Assembly (NCBI GenBank): GCA_949752735.1 | Contig: OX457039.1 | Span: 46,404,099 to 46,468,098 of the forward strand | Direction of reading: 5' to 3' | DNA from: Lumbricus terrestris | Lineage: Eukaryota; Annelida; Clitellata; Crassiclitellata; Lumbricidae | Length of the DNA stretch: 64,000 nucleotides | Part shown: positions 33,852-45,416 of the stretch, piece by piece | How the letters are laid out: the number at the start of each line of letters is the position of its first letter | Position numbering within the stretch: the stretch's first letter is position 1 | Notes under the pieces: model-generated | Database searches by the model: none | The model's input: the letters and a program-made list of their open reading frames with translations, nothing else | Told to the model about the DNA's origin: nothing | Program-made: the position numbers and the translations under genes

Positions 33852-34188
33852 CAGTGGCGGATCCAGAACGTTTCGAAGGGGGGGCCCAAAATTTTCGCTC
33901 TTGTTGGTTGGTGGGACAGGGGAAAATAACTTTCGTGTTGTTCGTCGCCAAAAAAAGTTGACCTTTTTTTAGTCGTCGGTCATCGTAGTCCAGTGTGTGG
34001 TAAATCAAATGGGAGGGGGGCCACGTCCCGTGCGATTTCTTTAATTGGGGGGGGCCTCGTATCCTGTTTTTCTCACCCGCTGCATTTATTTCATGACTTG
34101 TTGAAACCAAATTGGGGGGCCACGTCCCATGGGATTTTTAAATGGGGGGTCATGGCCATTTTGCCCCCCCCCTATGGTTCCGCCCCTG
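33852..34188. mobile_element. hAT-type MITE, 337 bp, CAGTGGCGGATCCAG end
   Basis: Left end CAGTGGCGGATCCAGAACG and right end (reverse complement) CAGGGGCGGAACCATAGGG are imperfect inverted repeats of hAT type. Flanking 8-mers TCGAAAGT (33844-33851) and TCGGAAGT (34189-34196) match at 7 of 8. The interior has repeated 'gggggggccacgtcccgtgcga' and 'gggggccacgtcccatgggat' blocks about 90 bp apart and no coding frame. Confidence 0.88.
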
Positions 34189-34196
34189 TCGGAAGT

Positions 34197-35140
34197 AGCC
34201 TAGTCGATGGAAGATATTTCAATTTCTCGTGGACGTAAAGCACGAACTAACTATAAAAATCTTTCCACGAATCTCTTGCCCGTGCTTTACCAGCATGCTC
34301 GATTACGAAGCCATTCTTTGACGATCGCATTAGGGCTACATTTATAGAGCCTTTATGATGTCTGTGTAGTGCATAGGTCACTCCAAGTGCTTTGATCTTA
34401 TAGATCGCTCTGGGCTTTTCGAAACGACCCATACCTGCATGCACGGGTGGTTACTGCCCGCCAGCGTACGAGGAAGGAACCCCCGTGGCGACGCTGGTTC
34501 CGTTATAATCTTTGAATTCTCGACGATTGCGAGATGTCAAAATGCATTTGTCGATGCGTACGTTGTAGTTTGCTGGACTGACATTTAACGACCCCAGGAT
34601 GCAATGCGACATAGTGCACTGACCGAAGACACGCAGAACGACACGCCATAGAGCTATTATTACGGTCTGCACCACAATGTAGGCTAAGAAATAAGAGCAG
34701 GCATATCTCTTACGTCATGGTCTGCACATGCAAATCATTTCATGCTGCGTTCAGCATCGTCTTCTAGTTTGGATTATTGAATTCGTTGAACCAGTCTCTA
34801 CTACCCGAGTCGTATCGTTTGTCTTCATTTGGTGTTCGTGTGATTCTTGATGCTGTGTTATGGCGGTAGCGGTACTTAAGAGAAAGTACTTTTGACGTGG
34901 TTAATATAACTCCAACGATATCCTGAAGGCTTTCTCGTGTAGAGTTTCAAGACAAAGCGAGTCATCAAGTTGTAACTGCTGAAGGAAGAAAGTTTTAAGG
35001 CAACGGCCCACGGGCCTATATATACTATACCCAGTAACAAAAGTAACAACTGATAAGAGTAGGCCTACGAATGCAGATGCAATTGTTATGATTATAGTAT
35101 GTAGCCTATAGGCCTACTTCCTACACATTAGTAGGGCCTA
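34197..35140. other. intergenic, no gene seen
   Basis: Only short frames, none recognisable. Confidence 0.5.

Positions 35141-35211
<71 letters not shown>
35141..35211. repeat. (TG)n(TA)n compound microsatellite
   Basis: Seven TG units are followed by about 28 TA units. Confidence 0.97.
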
Positions 35212-35213
<2 letters not shown>

Positions 35214-35654
35214 TCTGACCCATCTTACGAACTTAAAAAACTTCACGTCTTGCTATTTCCCCGCAGGTCTTTAATTCGAAACTCAAAACACTGCATGCTT
35301 TTTCACATATCCAATCCTGATTCCTCTTCTTCCCCTACCTCCCTCTCACACCGTTTCAGCTCTAAACAGTGACATCATCCACCATCGTCGTCTGTCTAAT
35401 TTATCGCAGCTGACTCTCCGGATGTTGATCGATTCTTCCTATCGATTCTGTTTTGATTAAGCGCATGCAGTGAATAAGCCGCAGGTTCCCACGACTTGGC
35501 TTTTGTGGGCGCTGTAGACATTTCGAGTTTAGGCCTACGATTATATGCAGCTACGGATTCTAACAATTGGGTTGTGAAAAAATAGCCTATTATTCTTCCG
35601 AAATATCTAGGCCATCAGGTATAGATAGGCCTGTATGTTAGTGGGTAAGTGGGG

Positions 35655-35763
35655 TGATGGTGGTGGTTGTGGTGGTGGTGGTGGTGGTGGTGGTGGTGGT
35701 TAGGGTGGTGGTGGCGGTAATGGTGGTTGCTCTGGTAATAGCAATAGCATATTATTATTATTA

Positions 35764-35827
<64 letters not shown>
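35655..35827. repeat. (TGG)n and (ATT)n microsatellites
   Basis: TGG-type triplets run to about 35725. After a short spacer, ATT triplets run from about 35751 to 35827. The poly-Val and poly-Tyr frames across them are artefacts. Confidence 0.97.
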
Positions 35828-35828
<1 letters not shown>

Positions 35829-36803
35829 GTAAGAGACCAATTATAGTACTATCGGCGCAAATTCGCAAGTTGAGCGTTTCTTCTATATAAACATCAATTT
35901 GTTAGTTTAGGCAAACGAGTGCAAACAGATGCAGTAGTGTTCAGCCATTTCAAGGTCAGTCGTCTCTTGTGAGTTACGTCTCTGTGTCGACCTAAAACCA
36001 TCACGAGTGAATTGGAAGCAATCATTACGACGCTGCAGCGTGATATTAGAGTTCAGTCAGAGTTGACAGTCGTCTTCCAATCATTTCGTATTACTCGCAA
36101 GTAATTACTTCTTGTGTGAGTTTCCATAAAGCTTTGTTCAGATTGAGTGATTGATTTTAAGAAAGATCCGAATGATTGAATATTAAATTATGAACCGAAT
36201 AAGAAGGCAGGAAGTCTGAAGAATGCTTTTCATCTGCGCTGTCAGCGTTTCCGATCTGAAAAGCCAAAGGGGTTGAGACGAGTGCAGAGCTGCGGCTATA
36301 ACTTATAGGCAATCTCTGTAATATCCTGAACGCCGTATAGGAACCTGTCTATGCCAGGATTCCAGTGAATTAATGGAATCCCTGACTGGCAGATAAATTG
36401 TTAATAACGATGACAAATTGCAAACGATGGAAACTGCGGTTCTACGGTGTTCAGTCGAGAGTCAGTCAACCGCAATTGACATATTATTTTGTTTCGTGCC
36501 ACTTTCTGCTTTTCATATATATTCCCTTACCTCCTCATTTTATTCCTACTTTGTCCTCATACTACTATAGCCTAGGCCCTATATACTCACCTTCCTCAGT
36601 TTCTAATGTTCTTGTCCCTGCTTCCTCGCGTCTTCTTTCCAGAATTTCATTAATTATTTCTGATTTTAGTTTGCCTCTATATATTTTTTCGTTCCCCCTC
36701 TTCTGCAACACCTTCCCGTGCATCCTTTTGTTTTCATCTTCGTTTCACACCCCACACTTGGTCAGTAAGTATGATTAGTACTAAGTATAGTTAATACTGT
36801 AGG
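35828..36803. other. intergenic, no gene seen
   Basis: The 126-codon frame at 36398-36778 is T-rich and hydrophobic in composition with no recognisable domain. I do not support it as a gene. Confidence 0.5.
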
Positions 36804-36912
36804 CAGTGGCGGCGCCAGACACTTTTTGTAGCCAGGACATAGCCAGGGTATAGCCTAGTCGTCCAAGTAACCAGGGCAAAGGGCAAGTCGCGTGCTCGAT
36901 ACCACGGGCTTA
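36804..36912 (+). mobile_element. solo hAT-MITE left terminus
   Basis: CAGTGGCGGCGCCAGACAC matches the terminal repeat of the CAGTGGCGGC MITE family at 18475, 33252 and 37748. No matching right end is seen before the SINE that begins near 36911, so this is a truncated copy. Confidence 0.6.
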
Positions 36913-37575
36913 CAATTTTGTGGGGCGTGGTGGTGTAGTGGCGGTGTCACGAAATAGAGTATCCCCCGTATTAATTGTATCCCCCCAAATTAAAAAAGTC
37001 GAAAAAACCGCTTCCGCGTGTATTTTTTTGCAAATTAATTTTCATCTGTTTTGTTTTCAGCAATGACACTTACAAGTGTATTTATTCCTACTAGACAATT
37101 TGTTTTGCCCTGGTTTTAGAACACTTAAAACATTTAAAACACTTAAGAGCACTCAGAGTCACTAAATAAATTCGAGTTGCCTTTATCTGAGCATTGCTTA
37201 GGACACTTAAAACAATTAGAGTCACTTTAAATTTTGATTACAGCATACTTTTTTATTATGCGCATTTAAAAAAGGGGTTAGAATGGTTTATCCCCTCGGA
37301 TGGTATAGACCGGCTAATTCCATCCAGGGGGATAGATTAATTCATATCTTCCCGGATAGCTTTCAGGGGGATACTCCGTTTTGTGTCAGCGGCGTCGTTG
37401 CCTTGAAGCCGGAAGGTTCCAGGTTCGAATCCACCTCAAGTCACCGTGTAGGGACCTTGGGCAAGTCCTTCACTCACAATTGCTCAGCGCTTCGGCGTGA
37501 AACTCCGATGCAGTGTCCGCTCTGCAGTAGGGAGCGCCTCTGAGTATAGAGAGCTTGAAGACGCGCTAAAACAAG
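36913..37575 (+). repeat. tRNA-derived SINE family 2, split by a MITE at 36945-37388
   Basis: The SINE head (36913-36944) ends in GTGGTGTAGTGGCGG and resumes at 37389 with GCGGCGTCGTTGCC, followed by the B-box region 'ggttcgaatcc', 'ggaccttgggcaagtccttc' and the tail 'gggagcgcctctgagtatag'. Removing the MITE and one GCGG restores a sequence that aligns without gaps with the uninterrupted copy at 48851. Confidence 0.93.
36945..37388. mobile_element. MITE family M (4-bp TSD), copy 1, 444 bp
   Basis: Starts TGTCACGAAATAGAGTATCC and ends, reverse-complemented, TGACACAAAACGGAGTATCC. The GCGG duplications are at 36941-36944 and 37389-37392. The interior has repeated 'cacttaaaac' units and a subterminal palindromic block near 37300-37370 of the type ccgg..taattccatcc..ggggata. 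It is non-coding. TGT-type ends with 4-bp duplications fit Ginger-like elements among known superfamilies, but this assignment is tentative. Confidence 0.93.
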
Positions 37576-37747
37576 TGCACATCAACAAAACATAGGCCTA
37601 TAATTTGGCGCTACCGTGCTCGCCATAAATGCCACAGCAAATAAAGTAACTGAATTGTATAGCAGGGCTGTTTTAAAGGAATTTTTAGAACTGCACAATC
37701 CCTTCTTTCCTTTCGGATTCTGCATGATAAATTATTTCCAATTGGAT

Positions 37748-37959
37748 CAGTGGCGGCGCTAGAGGGGTCTGGGGGCTAAGCCTCCCTACAAGAGGCTCAG
37801 TCCCCCTAAAAAGGGGCCATCCGATTTTTTACATTGAAATATCCACGATTTTCGGCTGACGACTAAAAAAAGGTCGTCAGAATTTTTGGCGGCGAAAATG
37901 GAAAATTTTCGCCGCGAGGCTTCAGCCCTCCCGAAACTGGAATCCTGGCGCCGCCACTG
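37748..37959 (+). mobile_element. hAT-type MITE, 212 bp, perfect 8-bp TSD
   Basis: Left end CAGTGGCGGCGCTAG and right end (reverse complement) CAGTGGCGGCGCCAG form the terminal inverted repeat. It is flanked by AATTGGAT at 37740-37747 and 37960-37967, an exact 8-bp duplication. The interior includes 'gacgactaaaaaaaggtcgtc' and 'ggcggcgaaaatggaaaattttcgccgc', both self-complementary. The perfect duplication suggests this is the youngest family member in the window. Confidence 0.95.
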
Positions 37960-38214
37960 AATTGGATGACAACAACCTTTCTGCTAGTTTTAACTGTACA
38001 GAAGTGCTTCTACAACTTCATAAATCCATTTAGAACGGCACATTTTGTGTACAACTGCACGTTGAAAAAGCCCTGTTGTATAGGCCCTATAGGTTTCTTG
38101 TTTAGATTACAAAAAATTTGCCAACGCATCATTTGAAAAACAATAAAACAAATAAAGCGACAGTTAGACCCATGCGGCCAGTTCTAAACGGCAATGTGCA
38201 CGGATAAACAGCCA

Positions 38215-38546
38215 CAGAATTCTAACTCTCAGAACTTTTGCCCTGCCAGAATTTCTGCCCTGCCAGAATTTTTGACTTCTAGAATTTTTCCCTGCCAGAA
38301 TATTTGCTCTTCCAGAATTTGGGGGTCCAGAGGGGCAAATGTCCCCCCAATTTCGGTCAAAGACTGTTTTTCGGGCAAGCAGGCCCGGGAATTGACTAAA
38401 AAAAAGGTCGTCAACTTTTCAGGCAAGTCTGTTTTTCGGGCAAGCAGACCGGGAAATGACAAAAAAGGTCGTCAACTTTTTTCTGGGAAAAAGTAGTAAT
38501 TGTCCATGAGGTTTCAGGATTTATTTTTCGAGCAGAAGTTAAATCT

Positions 38547-38581
<35 letters not shown>

Positions 38582-38690
38582 GACAATTTATATGGCGCCG
38601 TAACGCGGCCATACCGCTACAAGGGCGCCTCACAAACGGCCAACTGCGGGATACGCTTTGCCCCCCCACCGCTAAAATCTCCCGTACGCC
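38215..38690. repeat. unclassified repeat cluster with 'gccagaattt' units and a duplicated block
   Basis: 'ctgccagaatttttg'-like units recur five or six times from 38225 to 38325. Then the block 'ctgtttttcgggcaagcag...gggaa.tgac.aaaaaaggtcgtcaactttt' is present twice (about 38366-38418 and 38429-38480). A (TAA)n run follows at 38551-38581. 'ctaaaatctcccgtacgcctatg' at 38670-38693 resembles a DNA-transposon terminus, but I found no partner. Confidence 0.6.
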
Positions 38691-38693
38691 TAT

Positions 38694-39207
38694 GATAGAT
38701 AGTGTCAGAAATAGACGGAAGGCTTCCTACTGGTTTATGTCATCTTTGAGGCTTTGAATTAGGATATAATTCTGTTAACTAACTCTTTATGACTGCATGC
38801 TTATGATAATTATCCCTTTCCAAACGCTATACCATATTTTCGCCTTTGCTTTCTTTCCTTCCTGCCCTTAGTCGTCTTCTATCACTCTCCTCTTTATCTG
38901 CCGCATCATCCTCTTCCAGCTGTCTTCCTCTTCCTATCCTGTCCTTACATAACACACATCCTCCTCCCTTCAATGCCAGCGCATGTCAAACGCAGCTGAC
39001 AGACCGTGAGAAGGATTCACACTGGGACATCTATACGCTGAGACGGACGGAAGGAGGGACGCATCCTGCCGCGCATCAGCGGTGACCTCTGAAGATAGCT
39101 AGGTCACCAATTGAGCATTCCGTGTTTCCACCGACACGTCGTATACAGAGGGGGGACGTCATCGTCACTCACCTGACGCCTTTCACGCATCAGCCACTCA
39201 GCGTGTA

Positions 39208-39210
<3 letters not shown>
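38694..39210. other. intergenic, no gene seen
   Basis: Pyrimidine-rich in part. No recognisable coding frame. Confidence 0.5.
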
Positions 39211-39248
<38 letters not shown>

Positions 39249-39344
39249 GTATATATAAATGTATATATGTATATATGTATATACACATATATATTTGTAT
39301 ATATATATGTATATATATATGTATATATATGTGTGTATATATAA
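39211..39344. repeat. (TA)n / (TATATG)n microsatellite
   Basis: Imperfect TA and TATATATG units over 134 bp. The Tyr-Ile frames on the minus strand are artefacts. Confidence 0.95.
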
Positions 39345-39829
39345 GCATACATACAGGCGTCTGATGAGGCGATGGCAATTGCATGACGGTCCAATTAAGC
39401 TGAACTAGCCACAGCGTTCGGCTGTACACTACGTGTCCTGTGTGGCAACAACCAACGACAAACACTCGTGAGTATAGATACATGTAGCTCAGCGATGCTT
39501 CAGGTGCAGAGAACGTTCGCAGGAGACTGAGAGAGTCGTTCGTTCAGTATACAGCATTCAGTGCCATCCACAGACCTTCACATAATTTTTATAATTATTA
39601 TGTAGCAAATTGCATATATAGTGCACCCATATACAAATGGCCGTCAAATCCGTTCACATGATAATTATGTGAAAAATCGCTTTTAATGTCTACGATTCAT
39701 TGTCGATATTTACATAGCGCGCGCGCTCCTTCAAGGTCCCTAGGCTATCTCATGAGTGTTAATTTCTGACCAACCCCAGCTGAAACGGACGATCCTGAGG
39801 CAGCGAGAATATACCTGAGCAACATAAGG

Positions 39830-40020
39830 CATTGAACATGAGGCATGTTCACTGTTCAATGTATATAATTACTGAGGGAAAAAGAAAAAGAGGAAGACAA
39901 AGACAGAAACTACTGGACTGGATGCTGGTTGAAGGTTATGGGAAACTGAAAGAAGAGGCTCAACACCGGGAAGAGTGGCGCCGTCGGAAGTTCGAACCTG
40001 CCGTGGGGCAGAGAACATGA
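39830..40020 (+). pseudogene. LINE C-terminal fragment (GKRKRGRQR...W motif)
   Basis: Translated from about 39870, GKRKRGRQRQKLLDWML is followed by EEAQHREEWRRRKFEP and ends in a stop. A basic GKRxRGRxR block followed about 25 residues later by a xRxxWR block is typical of the C-terminal end of RTE/jockey-type LINE polyproteins after the RT. Upstream homology is lost within about 40 bp. Confidence 0.7.
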
Positions 40021-40387
40021 AGAAAGTATATAATTATTATGTACTAAGCCTATGTACGTAGGCTAACTCTATTTGATTCGTTGCAACTGACTATCATATA
40101 TCATATATAATATATCATGTCATAAATATAATCTCTATCATTTTATATAGAGAATAGAACTGATACGCACAATTTTGAACTTCCAAGCAAAGATGACCGG
40201 AACTTTGTCTCTAGAGCTCTTTTCAAATATATTATTAAAGCATAGGCCTATAGCCTAATTATCTGTTCAATTCAATTCCAATAACTGATTGCTCCTTTAA
40301 TATTATTATTTAAATGTAATTTTTGTCTGTCTCAATGTAGGCCTACCAGGTTGCGGTTTGCCAACCTGTTTTTGCTCATTAAACGAA
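40021..40387. other. intergenic, no gene seen
   Basis: AT-rich DNA with scattered TAGGCCTA-type palindromes. Confidence 0.5.

Positions 40388-41602
<1,215 letters not shown>

Positions 41603-41690
<88 letters not shown>
41603..41690. repeat. (GA)n microsatellite
   Basis: About 44 GA units, located roughly 280 bp upstream of the start codon at 41968. Confidence 0.98.
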
Positions 41691-41858
41691 CAGCTGTGAT
41701 TCCATATAACGATGATCGCTGTGTTGAGATTGCGAAGACAGGGATACACCGGCGCCTGACTCGTACGTTTGCTCCGTTCGTCGTCGTTAAAATCCGAGAA
41801 GTTTTAGGCAGCGATCAGAACAGTTGTTGACGGAGTCAACCAACGGGGATCGGTCGGA

Positions 41859-41964
41859 ATGAACTGCCCTGAAATATCGTCGTTCGTCGATTTGCCGTAA
41901 GGTGACGCTGTCGTCTTATCTTACTTTCCTGCTGACACACATGGAAACGGAGCAAAGCAGTTGA
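41859..41964 (+). promoter_or_regulatory. two short upstream ORFs in the presumed 5' leader
   Basis: An ATG at 41859 opens a 13-codon frame ending TAA at 41900. An ATG at 41941 opens a 7-codon frame ending TGA at 41964, three bases before the main ATG. If the transcript starts upstream of them, they could reduce or gate initiation at 41968. The transcript start is not known, so this is an inference. Confidence 0.45.
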
Positions 41965-41967
41965 AAA

Positions 41968-42049
41968 ATGGCTGACGGTGGCGCTATCTGTAGGCAGCGA
42001 ATAAATGCTGTGTGCCTACTGGCAATCCTAATCGTCTCGTATACAAAAG
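41968..42049 (+). CDS. first coding exon of a secreted or membrane protein (signal peptide, phase-1 donor)
   Basis: The ATG in AAAAATGG context (good Kozak) opens MADGGAICRQR, then a hydrophobic run INAVCLLAILIVSY, then TK. Next comes G|GTAGGC, a plausible splice donor (AAAG|GTAGGC) at 42049/42050. This is the classic layout of a signal-peptide exon: a short n-region with Arg, about 13 hydrophobic residues, then a phase-1 intron. The frame is too short to be noticed by length alone. The downstream exons are not recognisable in the remaining 22 kb of the window, so the gene either has a long first intron or the call is wrong. The protein family is unknown. Confidence 0.6.
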
Positions 42050-42263
42050 GTAGGCGCTGCTTTGATGTGCACTCTTTACGTACAGAAATAGGCCCAACCT
42101 ATAGATCTATGTTCTATCACTGACTGATATTATAACAAAACGTTTATTTTTAGCATGTTGAATTACAAGGCATGTAATGTGATGTAAAATTGTAAATTAT
42201 GGAATGTAAGGTATAGATCTACGAAAAATTGTCGGCACCTCCGAAGTCCTGTACACCAGGCAT

Positions 42264-42540
42264 CAGCGTTAGTCTGTCGGTTAGCGTGCTGAACTGCAAA
42301 CCGAGCGGTCTGGGGTTCAAACTCCCTTGGACAGAAATTGTTTCGAGATTTTGGCTCCATCTGGGCCCCCTACCAACTGAGCTATGAGTACACTGACCGT
42401 GTGCTGTCGGTGGAAAGATGAGACGGTAGGGCAGAGGACTGCCCCCCCATAAACTGAATCCACGAAAAATGAAGTGCGCGCGGAAGATACTTCCAGCCTT
42501 TTCTTTGGTCAGCTTATGAGCCTGCTCTTCTCTTCTTGTC
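42264..42540 (+). repeat. tRNA-derived SINE family 1, copy 2
   Basis: 'gtcggttagcgtgctgaac' (A box) and 'ggttcaaactc' at 42313 (B box) head a body that aligns with 31791-32066, including 'accaactgagctatgagta', 'cactgaccgt' and the tail 'gcctgctcttctcttctt'. It lies in the presumed first intron of the signal-peptide gene. Confidence 0.88.
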
Positions 42541-43314
42541 ATGTCATTATCTGGCTCAAAATCGCCGGAATGAAAGTCAATCAAAATTATGCAATGCGTG
42601 TTTTCTAGTCAATCGATCTGAACTGCTATGAAACTGCGATGAAACTACGATGAAACTAGTGGGGCCTGCTTATTCAATTAAACGAATACACACGCACGCA
42701 CGCACACGCACACACGCGCGCACACACACACGCACACATACGCAGTGAGTTGTATTCTTGAGAAGCATTCATATGGTCGAAGACAGAAAGGTTCTAAAAT
42801 CTGGGTATCAGTAACAAGTAAAATTATGGCGACGAGAGACAATTGGGACGAGCTGATCGCTGTTGTCAGAACCGAAGGTCTATCTTTGAACGCGGGATCC
42901 TATGCTATTGCCCGAATCAAACAGACCAAACTGTAGTCAAAAATTAATTATAATCTTGTAATCTTAATTCTAAGTGCATGAACTGCAAGAATGACGATTC
43001 GGCTGAAGTTTCTATCAAATCCAATTCTCAATAAATGTTTTGGACACGTCGCAAGGTAGAAAAAGACGACTATAGACTGATTCGACTCGTAATTCGTTCG
43101 TTCGTTCATTCACAGCGTCTATTCATTTAAGATGATCTGTAATTAGCAACATCCACAGGGGTGGGTTATTTCTGCCCCAAACGATGTTTTCTGGTCCACC
43201 GAGTCTTGCTTACTGACTACTATAGCCTACAACTTTTAGAATATGAATTCAATTCTGTCATATTTCACTGAGCAGAAGCGATATTAAACAATTGCTGTGC
43301 TGACAACAGACCAG

Positions 43315-43317
<3 letters not shown>
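42541..43317. other. intron or intergenic, with a (CA)n-like tract
   Basis: 42688-42742 is an imperfect CACACG microsatellite. No exon was recognised. Confidence 0.5.

Positions 43318-43387
<70 letters not shown>
43318..43387. repeat. (CA)n(TA)n compound microsatellite
   Basis: About 25 CA units followed by about 9 TA units. Confidence 0.97.
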
Positions 43388-43857
43388 CACATCGTCACTA
43401 CGGGGTAGAGTTTGTTTTGATTAATAATGCCAGTATATTGCTTTGCTCCCGCTCGCATCTCTGTCTCTATACTTTCAGATTGGTCGTCTCTTAATAAATA
43501 TTAAAAGTTGCTATTTTAAAATGTCATCAAACAATAGTGAGTGACAAGCGTTATTCATTAAAACTTACTTTTGCGTTGCACATCAATCGCCTCAGTCGCG
43601 TCTTCCTTAATCAACTTCTCAGACTTCGCACTGTCTCTGTCTCTTTCTTTGTCTCTGTCTCTCTGTCTCTGTCCCGCTGCAGCTCCACTTGATCGTTCTT
43701 TTGTCACAGCTCGCCTCGACTATAATTGCCTTGGTATACCAATTATGAGTATCCAAGCACAAAGTACAACGGTTTTCCGCTAGAGTACATGTATAATAGC
43801 AATGGCGTCTCCACGGACGGAATTTTAACACGCGTTAGATATATAGCGAAATCGGTT

Positions 43858-44080
43858 TGCATATACAGTGTCCTGCGTTATTCCGGCTTCCCCTCTGGTC
43901 GGCAGAACTCCCTTGACCGCATTCTATGCTCTGCAGTGCGCCATGTCGGTAAAATAACCAAATTCGGTCACGTCTCAAATTACAACCTGGAAGTTCTGAG
44001 CTGGCTCCCTGTCCGTCAACTTGCTGATTACGGAGTCGCTTTCATGGTATGGCGATTCGAGCTAACCCTTTCTCCAACTT
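43858..44080 (+). pseudogene. LINE RT C-terminal fragment (CR1/L2-like)
   Basis: The frame reads SLDRILCSAVRHVGKITKFG, then LEVLSWLPVRQLADYGVAFM. This matches the conserved 'LQRVxNAAAR...HWLPVxxRIxYK' segment that follows the RT domain in many LINEs. Flanking homology decays on both sides and no 3' tail is visible, so it is a small relic. A CTGT-rich microsatellite (43627-43676) lies upstream. Confidence 0.8.
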
Positions 44081-44082
44081 AG

Positions 44083-44701
44083 CTTTGTCGACCTGTGTGT
44101 GTCGGGCATCGTGACAGTAATCGTATTTGAACTATTATAGTCCACATCTCCACGATATTCATGCTTTATTTACATAGGCCTATTATTCAAGGGAAATTTA
44201 CGATGTGGTTAATGCAAAGATCACTTTTTGTATTGACCATACAACTGTCCACTGCAGATTCCCTGCTTCTGGACGGTTTAGACATGTCAGAAACCTTTTT
44301 CATTGCACAATCCTATTTTTTTATTAGAAATAATTATGGCTGTGTTTAACATGTCAGCAATTGAAGGGTATCGTCTAAATCAATTCAGGCCAATTAAGTT
44401 ATTATCGAGGAATATGCCAATTTTGGAGTGGGGTTATTGAGTTAGAAGGTGTTTATTATTGTAGGAGCACATTTATTAAGAGGGATTCTCAGTTTTGTTG
44501 TTATTCCACGAAAACCAGAAAGAGGCTTAACGAGAAAACAACCATGTTCTTATCAGAGTAGCGCCACTATCATCCTCTGTCATCAGTATTCGTCCGTTCG
44601 ATCGTTCGATCATTCACTTGACCGATTTTAGACCGGGTTTGATGCAGATAACGTTGTGATCGCTTAAACCCATTAGGGTCTTGCTTGGCTGCTTCATTGC
44701 T
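44083..44701. other. intron or intergenic, no gene seen
   Basis: AT-rich with no recognisable frame. Confidence 0.5.
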
Positions 44702-45060
44702 AAGAGATAGAGATATAGACAAAGAAGGCGAAGACAGCTAGAGACAGACAGACAGAAACAGAGGCAGAAAAACAGAGACAGACAGAGACAGAAGCACTGT
44801 AAGACAGAAATACAGAAACAGACAGAAACAGAGAGACAGTCAGAGACTGATGCACAGAGAGACATACATACAGCGACATTGGCAGACAGAGATAGAGAGT
44901 GAGAGAGACAGAGACAGAGACAGAGACAGAGATAGTCAGAGATAGAAACACAGAGAGACAGAGACAAGAACAGGGAGACATGCAGACAGAGACCGACAGA
45001 CAGAGATAGACAGACAGAGAAACAGCTAGGAAGAGAGACAGAGAGATAGGAAAAGAGCGA
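44702..45060. repeat. purine-rich (GACAGA)n tract
   Basis: About 360 bp built of 'gacaga', 'cagaaaca' and 'gagaca' units, open on the minus strand as Ser/Cys/Leu-rich artefacts. Confidence 0.93.
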
Positions 45061-45176
45061 TAGGTAAAACGAGGAAGTAAACGGAGGAAGGGGACCTATA
45101 GCTGGAGATGGATCGATATCAGCCGATCAGCTGATTGATTACCTCTTCTGTCCGCAGACAAATCAAGATGGAGGCA

Positions 45177-45416
45177 TCCTCCTCCTCCTCCTCCACTTCC
45201 TCCCCTCCTCCTCCTCCTCCATCTCCTCCTCTTCCTCTTCCTCCTCCTCCTCTTCCTCTTCCTCCTCCTCCATCTCCTCCTCTTCCTCCTCCTTCTCCTC
45301 CTCCTCTTCCTCTTCCTCCTCCTCCTCCACTTCCTCCTCCTCCTCCATCTCCTCCTCTTCCTCCTCCTTCTCCTCCTCCTTCTCTTCCTCCTCCTCCTCA
45401 TCCTCCTCCTCCTTCA
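45177..45416. repeat. (TCC)n pyrimidine tract
   Basis: About 240 bp of TCC/TTCC triplets. The poly-Pro (plus) and poly-Glu or poly-Arg (minus) frames are artefacts. Confidence 0.96.

Noticed and set aside
38670..38693. Right end of a DNA transposon (CATAGGCGTACGGGAG on the minus strand)
   Set aside because: It resembles known termini but no partner end or target duplication could be found in the preceding kilobase.
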